A stretch of 38,507 nucleotides of DNA from an uncultured Oscillospiraceae bacterium (lineage in GTDB: Bacteria > Bacillota > Clostridia > Oscillospirales > Oscillospiraceae), in contig CANRNF010000023.1 in NCBI GenBank assembly GCA_947631865.1, positions 1 to 38,507 of the forward strand, written 5' to 3'. The notes below the pieces were generated by a model. It was not told the DNA's origin. It searched no databases and saw only the letters and a program-made list of their open reading frames with translations. How positions within the stretch are numbered: position 1 is the first letter of the stretch; each line of letters opens with the position of its first letter. Position numbers and translations under genes: made by a program. Shown here in pieces: positions 8,652 through 14,810 of the stretch.

Positions 8652-8665
8652 TGACAATTTTGTAA
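8652..8665. promoter_or_regulatory. BceR-type operator upstream of the ABC genes
   Basis: TGACAATTTTGTAA fits the inverted-repeat consensus TNACA-N4-TGTAA described for BceR-like regulators in Bacillus and relatives. It lies about 90 bp before the ATPase start, the usual place for a promoter induced by the matching two-component system encoded at 8847-10513. A stem (CTCCGGG-GCCGAAAT with its complement, about 8608-8651) follows in the leader. A TAGGAT near 8591-8596 on the minus strand is a possible -10, without a clear -35. Confidence 0.55.
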
Positions 8666-8676
8666 GGTAGCTGTTT

Positions 8677-8843
8677 GAAGGCCCCCTTGTGTAAAGGGGT
8701 ACCCCAGGCCTTCTCCAAAGCCCCCCTTGTGCAAAGGGGGGTGGCCCGGCCTCCGGCCGGGTCGGGGGGATTGTAAAAGACCACAATCCCTCAGTCAGCG
8801 CTTCGCGCTGCCAGCTCCCTTTACACAAGGGGGCCTCCAAAAG
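8677..8843. repeat. dispersed hairpin-rich intergenic repeat, type A
   Basis: Outer arms (GGCCCCCTTGTGTAAAGG and CCTTTACACAAGGGGGCC) are complementary. Inside are a second CCCCTTGTGCAAAGGGG hairpin, GGGGGATTGT facing ACAATCCC, and CAGCGC-TTC-GCGCTG. The same order of blocks occurs at 30771-30907 and in part at 25813-25850. It begins 4 bp beyond the kinase stop codon and sits between kinase and ABC genes. It has no credible coding content. Confidence 0.85.
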
Positions 8844-8846
8844 GTA

Positions 8847-9839
8847 TCATTCTACCCCCAGCTCGTCGCTGTGCAGGTCCAGGCAGAAGACGCTGCCCTG
8901 GCCCGGCGCGGACTCCGCCCAGAGCCGGTGGTGGAGCTTGTCCGCCGCCTGTCTGCAGAGGTAGAGCCCCAGGCCCGTGGCGGTCTTGTCCGCCCGGCCG
9001 TTGTAGCCGGTGAAGCCCTTCTCGAAGATGCGTGGCAGGTCCTCGGCCGCCACGCCGATGCCCGTATCCGCCACGCGCAGCACCTTCTCCGCCGTCACGG
9101 TGATGGTGACGCCGCCGGTGGGGGTGTACTTCACCGCGTTGTCCAATAGCTGCTCCAATATGAACGACAGCCACTTCTCGTCGGTGAGGGCCACGGCGGC
9201 CGTGGGCTCGTAGGTGAGGGCGAGCCGCTTTTGCACGAACAGGGCCGCGTACTTGCGCACCGCCTGGCGGATGACGCCGTCCAGCGTCACGGGGCGTATC
9301 ACAAGGTCCGACGCCCCCTCCCCCAGCCGCAGGTAGGTCAGGGCCATCTCCGCGTACTGCCGCACACGGAAAAGCTCCGCCTCCAGGGCCCGGTGCTCCG
9401 GGGTGTCCTCCTCCTGCAGGGTCATCTGCATGACGGCGATGGGGGTCTTGATCTGGTGGACCCAGGCGGTGTACCAGTCCAGGTTCTCCCGCCGGGCCCG
9501 GTCCGTCTCCCCTGCCAGGTCCGCGTAGGAGGCGCGCATCTTCTCCGCCATGGCCCGGAAATCCTCCGCCTCGGGGCCCTCCGCCTCCGGCAGGTCCCCC
9601 GCCCACACGGGCAGGTTTTCCAATGCCTCCAGCCGCTTCTCCCGTCGGGTCCGGAAGCGCCCATACCCCGCCCACAGGAGCACCGCCCCCGCCAGGACAC
9701 ACAGCCCCCCGGCGTAGAGCGCCGTCTCTGCGGGCACGTTATACAGCCACAGCACCGCCGCGAAGATGGCCGTGAACAGAGCCAGCGCCGCCGCGCCCCG
9801 GCGGCAGCTTTTGAGATACAGCCAAAACTCACCCTTCAT
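8847..9839 (-). CDS. BceS-type intramembrane-sensing histidine kinase
   Basis: A 330-residue kinase with two close TM helices (about 16-34 and 40-57) and only a few residues between them, the hallmark of kinases that sense through a partner transporter. The phospho-acceptor His128 lies in WVHQIKTP. The ATPase domain shows DNAVKYTPTGG, VADTGIGV and ATGLGLYLC. I start at the ATG at 9839, which overlaps the regulator stop by 4 bp (ATGA); the longer frame inside the regulator gene is a shadow. By family knowledge the partner sensor is the BceB-type permease at 5781-7802. Confidence 0.93.
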   Translation of the reverse strand: MKGEFWLYLKSCRRGAAALALFTAIFAAVLWLYNVPAETALYAGGLCVLAGAVLLWAGYGRFRTRREKRLEALENLPVWAGDLPEAEGPEAEDFRAMAEKMRASYADLAGETDRARRENLDWYTAWVHQIKTPIAVMQMTLQEEDTPEHRALEAELFRVRQYAEMALTYLRLGEGASDLVIRPVTLDGVIRQAVRKYAALFVQKRLALTYEPTAAVALTDEKWLSFILEQLLDNAVKYTPTGGVTITVTAEKVLRVADTGIGVAAEDLPRIFEKGFTGYNGRADKTATGLGLYLCRQAADKLHHRLWAESAPGQGSVFCLDLHSDELGVE

Positions 9840-10513
9840 GGCGTGCCCACCATATAGCCCGCGCCCACCCGGGTGGTGATGAAGTCGGAAAGCCCTGCGT
9901 CCTCCAGCTTTTTCCGCAGGCGCGTCACATTCACCGTGAGGGTGTTCTCCTCCACGTAGGCGTCCATCTGCCACAGCCGGGTCATGAGGGTATCCCGGCT
10001 CACGATCTTCCCCTTGTTCTCCATGAGGGTCTGAAGGATGCGAAACTCGTTTTTCGTAAGCTCCACCCGCCTGCCCTCATAGGTGAGGCTGGCGTCGTTC
10101 AGGTTCAGCACCGCGCCCCGGTGCTCCAATACCGGCGTCTTCCCGCCCATGTCGTAGGCCCGGCGGAGCACTGCGTTTAATTTCGCCGTCATCACGTTCA
10201 GATCCACGGGCTTTGGCAGGAAGTCGTCCCCGCCCATGGTCATGGCCATGACGATGTTCATGTTGTCAGAGGCGGAGGAGATGAACACCACCGGCACGCT
10301 GGACACGGCCCGTATCTTCTCGCACCAGTGGTAGCCGTTATAGAAGGGCAGCCCGATGTCCAGCAGCACCAGATGGGGGTCGAAGGCGAGAAATTCCCCC
10401 ATCACGTCCCGGAAGTCCCGGGCGCAGCGGACCTCATGGCCCCAGGAGCGGATCTGCCGGGCCATCACGTCCGCCAGGGCCCCGTCGTCCTCCACGATGA
10501 ATATCCTGTACAT
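9836..10513 (-). CDS. BceR-type response regulator (OmpR family)
   Basis: A 225-residue regulator. The receiver has EDD at 7-9, phospho-acceptor Asp in LLDIGLPFYNGY near residue 52, and KPVDLNVM with the conserved Lys near 102. The winged-helix output domain (about 130-225) contains ELTKNEFRILQTLMENKGKI and VNVTRLRKKL. LPFYNGYHWCEKIR is typical of BceR/GraR regulators. The ATG at 10513 has GGGAGG upstream; the longer frame reaches into the promoter. It is predicted to activate the ABC operon from the box at 8652-8665. Confidence 0.94.
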   Translation of the reverse strand: MYRIFIVEDDGALADVMARQIRSWGHEVRCARDFRDVMGEFLAFDPHLVLLDIGLPFYNGYHWCEKIRAVSSVPVVFISSASDNMNIVMAMTMGGDDFLPKPVDLNVMTAKLNAVLRRAYDMGGKTPVLEHRGAVLNLNDASLTYEGRRVELTKNEFRILQTLMENKGKIVSRDTLMTRLWQMDAYVEENTLTVNVTRLRKKLEDAGLSDFITTRVGAGYMVGTP

Positions 10514-10532
10514 ATGCCTCGCCTCCCCGGCT

Positions 10533-10562
10533 ACTTTAGCACGGCCCATGGTTGCAAGTCAA
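10533..10562 (-). promoter_or_regulatory. candidate promoter of the response regulator-kinase pair
   Basis: On the minus strand TTGACT (10557-10562) and TAAAGT (10533-10538) are 18 bp apart, 20 bp before the regulator start. The -10 is a modest match. Confidence 0.4.
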
Positions 10563-10570
10563 ATACTCAT

Positions 10571-10597
10571 AAAAAGGCCCCCTCAGACGAGGGGGCT
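10571..10597 (-). terminator. terminator formed by the arm of an intergenic repeat
   Basis: On the minus strand GCCCCCTC / GAGGGGGC with a GTCT loop is followed by CTTTTT. It lies downstream of the cytidylate-kinase-like gene and just before the Bce regulator promoter, so it probably ends that transcript. It is also the outer arm of the repeat at 10571-10806. Confidence 0.75.
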
Positions 10598-10806
10598 GTC
10601 GAGCGATAATGGGGTCCCCGCGCGAGCCCAGCGAAGCGGGTCGCGTGGGGAGAGGAGGAGCCGCGGGCCACTCGAGCTTTGCCGCTTGCGGCAAAGGGAG
10701 ACTTGGCAGCGCGTGCTCCGACGATGTGACTGGGGGAGGGAAAAAGTCTATCTCTCCCTCCGTCGCGCCCTAACGGGCGCGCCACCTCCCTCGTCAGAGG
10801 GAGGCT
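10571..10806. repeat. composite dispersed repeat (outer arms plus a type B hairpin)
   Basis: This fills most of the 313-bp gap between 10513 and 10827. The left arm CCCCCTCAGACGAGGGGG and the right arm CCTCCCTCGTCAGAGGGAGG are each palindromic. Between them is a type B hairpin (10615-10661, GGGGTCCCC...GGGGA), a CTTTGCCGC-TTGCGGCAAAG hairpin near 10676-10697, and GGCGCGCC-type palindromes near 10775. No gene is visible. Related type B hairpins occur at 14669-14705, 14740-14776 and 25862-25898. Confidence 0.8.
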
Positions 10807-10826
10807 TCCATAATGTAGGATCGTTC

Positions 10827-11411
10827 TTAGTACAGCGACGCGATGATGTCCACGCAGCGGTCGATGCCCAGGGTGCCGCTGTCCACGGCGATGTGGTAGT
10901 GCTGGGCCTTGCCCCACTCCATGTCGGTGTAGAACTGGTAGTAGGCCGCCCGGCGCTTGTCCTTGTCCTTGAGGCGCTTTTCCGGCGTCTCGCTGGTCTC
11001 GCCGTAGAGCTTCACGATGCGCTCGGCCCGCTTTTCCATGCTGGCGTAGACGAACACCTTCAGAAGGTCCGCCTTCCCCTCCAGGATGTAGTCGGCGCAC
11101 CGGCCCACGATGACGCAGCTCTCTTTTTCCGCCAGCTCCAGAATGAGCTTTCTCTGGACAGTCCAGAGGTAGTCCTGCACGGACAGGCCGTTCACGGACC
11201 GGTCCGCGAAGGCGGTGGCAAGCCAGCCGCCCTTGGGGGTGTACTCCCCCCGCTCGGCGATGTATTCCTTCGCGAGACCGCTCTCCTCGGCGATCTTCTC
11301 CAGAAGCTCGTTGTCGTAGCAGTGGATGCCTAATTTCTCCGCGGTCAGCTTGCCGACGGTGCGCCCGCCGCTGCCGAACTCACGGCTGATGGTGATGATC
11401 CTGTTTGCCAT
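10827..11411 (-). CDS. cytidylate-kinase-like protein
   Basis: A 194-residue protein of the cytidylate-kinase-like (Cytidylate_kin2) group common in Clostridia. ITISREFGSGGRTVGKLTAEK at residues 5-25 is a P-loop variant (GSGGRTVG), CYDNELLEKIAEESG follows near 32, and VIVGRCADYIL near 100 is typical. RLKDKDKRRAAYYQFYTDMEWG near 150 is a lid-like region. The family is presumed to phosphorylate a nucleotide or other small molecule, but its substrate is not established; it is not the essential Cmk. The ATG at 11411 is chosen for its AAAGGAG; the longer frame crosses the promoter at 11472-11500. It is transcribed alone. Confidence 0.9.
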   Translation of the reverse strand: MANRIITISREFGSGGRTVGKLTAEKLGIHCYDNELLEKIAEESGLAKEYIAERGEYTPKGGWLATAFADRSVNGLSVQDYLWTVQRKLILELAEKESCVIVGRCADYILEGKADLLKVFVYASMEKRAERIVKLYGETSETPEKRLKDKDKRRAAYYQFYTDMEWGKAQHYHIAVDSGTLGIDRCVDIIASLY

Positions 11412-11471
11412 GTGTATCGCTCCTTTCCCAAGGCGCGGGCCGGTCCGTACCGGCGCTGTTGGCCTATATAA

Positions 11472-11500
11472 AAAATACCACAAACCGCCCGCCCCGTCAA
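11472..11500 (-). promoter_or_regulatory. promoter of the cytidylate-kinase-like gene
   Basis: On the minus strand TTGACG (11495-11500) and TATTTT (11472-11477) are separated by 17 bp, with a leader of about 55 bases. It is divergent from the restriction operon promoter. Confidence 0.55.
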
Positions 11501-11533
11501 CAAAATCGCATGCTGCTTTCATAACACGCGCCC

Positions 11534-11562
11534 TTGCATCCACCCCTCTTATCAACTATAAT
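11534..11562 (+). promoter_or_regulatory. promoter of the restriction-modification operon
   Basis: TTGCAT (11534-11539) and a perfect TATAAT (11557-11562) are separated by 17 bp, 42 bp upstream of the ATG at 11605. It supports that start over the longer frame, which would begin upstream of the promoter. Confidence 0.8.
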
Positions 11563-11604
11563 TTATATAAGCGGCCCTTGCCGGGGCCAGGAAGGGATGG
11601 TGCT

Positions 11605-13557
11605 ATGAAAAAGTTCAGCTCGCTGCCTCAGGCCATCATGACTCTTGCCGCGCGGGCAGACCTTCCCTCGCTGACAGGACTTCTCATGCTGTGGCGCATC
11701 TATGGCGCGGACACCTTTCCAGACGCCCACACACCCTGGAACGACCTGGGGGACACGCCCCCGGAGCAGTACGCCGACGCCATCCGCCATCTGCTGCCCC
11801 CCGAGGCGGTGGATCTTTTGCCAAAGGGGTTTTGGGCCCTTTCCGGCAGCGCGCAGGAAGACGCCCGCTGTCTGCAGCAGCTGCATGATCTTCTGTCCTG
11901 TGCATCCCCGGACGAGCTCTCGCCAGCGGATATCTTTACGCACAGGCTGATCCTGGAGATGCCGGCCGGCTCCATATCGTCCGGGGATTTCTATACACCG
12001 GCGTCGCTGGTGGGCTTGATGTGCGGATTGCTGGACTTTACGGACGGCAGTCTGTACGACCCCTGCTGCGGCAGCGGCGCGCTCCTGGCCGGCGCCGTGC
12101 GTTCTTTTCCGGGAGCGAAGCTGCAGCTATACGGCCAAACGATGGATGAGCGGACGTATCGTCTATGCCGCATAAACCTGTTTCTGATGGGTCTTTCTGT
12201 CGATCTGGGCGGCCGGGCCGCAAACACACTGACAAAGGACCTGCACTCCGGCATGAAATTCGACTGGATCCTGGCGAATCCACCGTTCAATCTATCCAAC
12301 TGGTGCGGGGACGCCCTTCCTTCCGGGTCCGTGTGGCAGTACGGCGTCCCGCCGCGCTCCAATGGGAACTTCGCCTGGCTGCAGCACATCATCTGCCGCA
12401 TGGGAGCAGGGAGCCGCGCCGCGGTCGTCCTGCCGAACGGCGCACTGACGAGTCAAGTCCGCGCGGAGCGGAGAATACGGGAAGGCATTCTGCGGGATGG
12501 CCTGGTGGAGGCCGTCATCTCCCTGCCGCCCGGCTTGTTCTACAGCACGAAGATCCCCTGCAGCATCTGGCTTCTGCACAAGTCGGAACAGCCAGCGTCC
12601 AACGTGCTCATGATCGACGCCAGGGAGCTCCATCTGCGCGAAGACGGCGGGGATACCACCGCACTGACGGAGCTGGTCCTGCGCCGTCGGGCGGGCGAGT
12701 CGCTGCAAAGCGCCGCATGGTACGCCGTAGTCCCCACTGAGCGCATCGCGGCCAACCGGGCGCTTTTGAGCCCCAATCTGTATACGGCGGAGGAACCCAT
12801 CTCCTCCGCGTCCGTCCTCCAGGACCGCGAACAGTTCCTTTTGCTGACTGATCAGCTGTGCCGCCGGCTCAAAGACGACGACCTTGCCGGGAAGATCGGT
12901 ATGTGGGCCGGCGCGGCCGACTTTGAGCACTGGGAGCAGACGCCGCTGGCTACCCGATATGAGATCACCAGAGGGGTGGAAAAAAGCCGGGCGTTTTTTG
13001 GCCGCGGCGTGCCGATGGCGGACCTGAAGACCGTCCTTCGCCACCCGTTCCTCCCGGAGACACTGACGCAGGCCGTGGACATCTCCGGGACAGAAACGGA
13101 AAAGTTCCGGCTCCGGGCCGGCGATATCCTCATGGGCCGGACGAGCGAGACGACACAGCAGCTGGGCTGCTGCTGTGTCGTCCCTGAAGACCGCGCAGCA
13201 GTCTATAGCGGCTATCTGCACCGCCTGCGCCCCTATGAGGCGGGCCAGCCGGACAGCTTTTATATGGCCGGATTTTTCCAAAGCGCCGTTTACCGCAGAC
13301 AGGTGGAGCGGCTCGTCCCCGTCTATACCACCCGTGCAAACATGAACCTGGATATCCTCTCCCGGATCGTCCTGTATTACCCGGACCAGCCGTCGCAAAA
13401 GGCCTTGGGTGATACCCTGTATTCCATATATCTTTACCGGCAGCGGAGCGGCGACGCCGTCCTCAACACCGTGCTGGATGAATTTGCCCGTCTGCTGATA
13501 GAGCAGTTCATCACCTATCCCGTGCTGCGCCTGAAGGAGGAAAACGCAGAGATATGA
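11605..13557 (+). CDS. N6-adenine DNA methylase fused to a single HsdS-type target-recognition domain
   Basis: A 650-residue fusion. Residues 120-400 are an HsdM-type methylase: SGDFYTP (126-132), SAM-binding motif I DPCCGSG (152-158), catalytic NPPF (225-228) and VVLPNGAL near 275. Residues 467-610 match an HsdS specificity half: FRLRAGDILMGRT (501-513), and YTTRANMNLDILSRIVLYYP (574-593) corresponds to the conserved end of a TRD. Type I systems normally have separate M (about 500 residues) and two-TRD S subunits plus an HsdR helicase-nuclease. Here M and one TRD are joined and no HsdR is present. A homodimer could read a palindrome, as in type II enzymes; this is inference. The start has a weak SD (GAAGGGATGG). 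The stop overlaps the next ATG by 4 bp (ATGA). Confidence 0.88.
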   Translation: MKKFSSLPQAIMTLAARADLPSLTGLLMLWRIYGADTFPDAHTPWNDLGDTPPEQYADAIRHLLPPEAVDLLPKGFWALSGSAQEDARCLQQLHDLLSCASPDELSPADIFTHRLILEMPAGSISSGDFYTPASLVGLMCGLLDFTDGSLYDPCCGSGALLAGAVRSFPGAKLQLYGQTMDERTYRLCRINLFLMGLSVDLGGRAANTLTKDLHSGMKFDWILANPPFNLSNWCGDALPSGSVWQYGVPPRSNGNFAWLQHIICRMGAGSRAAVVLPNGALTSQVRAERRIREGILRDGLVEAVISLPPGLFYSTKIPCSIWLLHKSEQPASNVLMIDARELHLREDGGDTTALTELVLRRRAGESLQSAAWYAVVPTERIAANRALLSPNLYTAEEPISSASVLQDREQFLLLTDQLCRRLKDDDLAGKIGMWAGAADFEHWEQTPLATRYEITRGVEKSRAFFGRGVPMADLKTVLRHPFLPETLTQAVDISGTETEKFRLRAGDILMGRTSETTQQLGCCCVVPEDRAAVYSGYLHRLRPYEAGQPDSFYMAGFFQSAVYRRQVERLVPVYTTRANMNLDILSRIVLYYPDQPSQKALGDTLYSIYLYRQRSGDAVLNTVLDEFARLLIEQFITYPVLRLKEENAEI

Positions 13558-13907
13558 ACCGAAGAGATCAAAAATGGCTGGTAATGCTGTACACGATGAA
13601 CGAGATGGCCGGCGGAGGCGGACAGCGAAAGGACGTCCTGGCACACATCAACAGCCACGGATATTGGAAGAAAAACGACTCCAACGACGTCATCCGCCCC
13701 TCCCGCGCCGATCGCCATGAGTACGTCTGGCGCAACGACTTTTCTTATGAGCGGCGGCACCTGGTGGATGCAGGATATATGCAGCCGGGCGGGAAAGGCG
13801 TTTGGAAGATCACCGACAGCGGCAGGCGGCATCTGCCGGCGCTGATCAGCCAGGCCAAGGAGCAGGCAGCTGATACCGACGCCGGTTATACGGTCTCTTT
13901 TTTTTGA
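13554..13907 (+). CDS. winged-helix protein, N-terminal part of a probable wH-HNH nuclease
   Basis: A 117-residue frame coupled to the methylase by an ATGA overlap. It looks like the N-terminal winged helix of Mrr-type restriction proteins (LVMLYTMNEM..., GQRKDVLAHI, then WKITDSGRRHLPALI near 90-104). It ends within the 8-T tract at 13898-13905 by TGA. If one T is dropped, translation passes without a stop into the HNH frame, giving a 289-residue protein. The downstream part has no start with a Shine-Dalgarno of its own, so the two frames probably form one gene that is off, slippage-dependent or mutated here. A 117-residue stand-alone DNA-binding protein is the alternative. Confidence 0.75.
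   Translation: MNRRDQKWLVMLYTMNEMAGGGGQRKDVLAHINSHGYWKKNDSNDVIRPSRADRHEYVWRNDFSYERRHLVDAGYMQPGGKGVWKITDSGRRHLPALISQAKEQAADTDAGYTVSFF
13898..13905 (+). other. 8-T homopolymer at the frame junction of the nuclease gene
   Basis: Eight consecutive T end the winged-helix frame as TCT TTT TTT TGA. With seven T the reading would be TCT TTT TTT GAA AAG and stay open to 14424. The site could be a phase-variable slippage tract, a transcriptional slippage site or a plain frameshift. Confidence 0.8.
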
Positions 13908-14424
13908 AAAGCTCTGGGATGAGCAGGAGCTGATCGACGATTTTGAGCAGGATCAGCAACTGAACCGACAGCTATCCGCGGGAGAGATTCCGGAGCCAAA
14001 AACGCTGCCGGACCTGACAGACGACCCTATGCTGACCGCGGCCCCAGCAGCGCGCAGCGGAGGATGTCATGCCTATCCGCGCGATCCTGCCGTGTCCCTG
14101 GCCGCGCGGAAACGCGCGCAATATCTCTGTCAGATCGATCCGGCGCACAAGTCGTTCCTGCGCCGCGACGGGCAGGCAATGTATGTAGAAACGCACCATC
14201 TCATCCCCATGTCGACGACAGACTACTACCATGTGAACCTGGATCGGGAACAGAACATCGTCTGTCTGTGCAGCACCTGCCACAACCAGATACATTACGG
14301 CCGTAAGGAAGACGTAAAACCCATGCTGGAAAAACTGTTCCTGTCCCGGCAGCAGTCTATATGCGCCATCCTGGGGCAGGACATATCTCTGGACGAGCTG
14401 TTCCGGATCTACAAAGTCCTGTGA
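13906..14424 (+). CDS. HNH endonuclease domain, C-terminal part of a probable wH-HNH nuclease
   Basis: The +1 frame relative to the winged-helix ORF is open for 172 codons from the T tract to TGA at 14422. It opens with an acidic linker (EKLWDEQELIDDFEQDQQ) and then an HNH domain: YVETHHLIPM (His pair), LDREQNIVCLCSTCHNQIHYG with the central Asn, the CxxC and the final His. The first ATG (14029) has no Shine-Dalgarno and would cut off the linker, so independent translation is unlikely. HNH domains are metal-dependent nucleases used by many restriction enzymes. Given the methylase with its own TRD just upstream, this is the likely restriction partner. I mark it as a gene part rather than a pseudogene because the frame may be restored by slippage. 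Confidence 0.8.
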   Translation, partial: EKLWDEQELIDDFEQDQQLNRQLSAGEIPEPKTLPDLTDDPMLTAAPAARSGGCHAYPRDPAVSLAARKRAQYLCQIDPAHKSFLRRDGQAMYVETHHLIPMSTTDYYHVNLDREQNIVCLCSTCHNQIHYGRKEDVKPMLEKLFLSRQQSICAILGQDISLDELFRIYKVL

Positions 14425-14468
14425 GCGCCGTCGCTCTCCGGCGGGAGGGCAAATTTCACCCTTATCTC

Positions 14469-14497
14469 TTGCAACCTGCCACGCCATCGGCTATAAT
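14469..14497 (+). promoter_or_regulatory. promoter of tRNA-Leu
   Basis: TTGCAA (14469-14474), a 17-bp spacer and TATAAT (14492-14497), 11 bp before the mature 5' end. Confidence 0.85.
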
Positions 14498-14508
14498 AGC
14501 TCTATTGC

Positions 14509-14591
14509 GCGGGTATGGTGGAATTGGCAGACACGCTGGATTTAGGTTCCAGTGGGCGACCGTGGGAGTTCAAATCTCCCTACCCGCACCA
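14509..14591 (+). tRNA. tRNA-Leu, anticodon UAG
   Basis: The acceptor stem GCGGGTA / TACCCGC is perfect. The anticodon stem CTGGA / TCCAG encloses TTTAGGT with anticodon TAG, reading CUA and other CUN codons. The T arm is GGGAG-TTCAAAT-CTCCC and the CCA end is encoded (14589-14591). The longer variable region fits a class II tRNA. It lies between the restriction operon and pheS. Confidence 0.95.
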
Positions 14592-14784
14592 CCAGCGTCG
14601 GAATAATTCCGAAGATGTCGGGGCCCCGCAAGCGAGTCCCCTCCATCGGTCGTAATTATTCCTCCTTCTCCCCGCGAAACCCGTTTCACTGGGCTTTCGC
14701 GGGGACCCCGGAGAGAGTGGCCTGAGCCATTCCTCCTTTTCCCCATGAAACCCGCTGCGCTGGGCTTTCATGGGGACCCCGAAG
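14592..14784. repeat. intergenic repeat cluster with two type B hairpins (minus orientation)
   Basis: Between tRNA-Leu and pheS are an outer GGAATAATT ... AATTATTCC pairing (14599-14662) and two tandem type B hairpins at 14669-14705 and 14740-14776, read on the minus strand as GGGGTCCCC-stem-GCCC-loop-GGG-stem-GGGGA. Their inner stems are GCGAAA/TTTCGC and ATGAAA/TTTCAT: different sequence, same pairing. I see no pheS promoter or T-box in this stretch. Confidence 0.8.
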
Positions 14785-14810
14785 AACAAAGAAGCATTGG
14801 AGGCGTCAGT

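Noticed and set aside
14029-14424. HNH nuclease as an independent gene from ATG 14029
   Set aside because: No Shine-Dalgarno precedes this ATG, and the same frame is open back to the T tract with a sensible acidic linker, so it is better read as part of one wH-HNH gene.
14425-14468. Terminator after the HNH frame
   Set aside because: Only a weak CGCCG/CGGCG pairing without a T-run is present, so I do not call one.
14600-14810. T-box riboswitch upstream of pheS
   Set aside because: I looked for the conserved AGGGTGG-type T-box core and a Phe specifier loop and found neither; only repeat hairpins are present.
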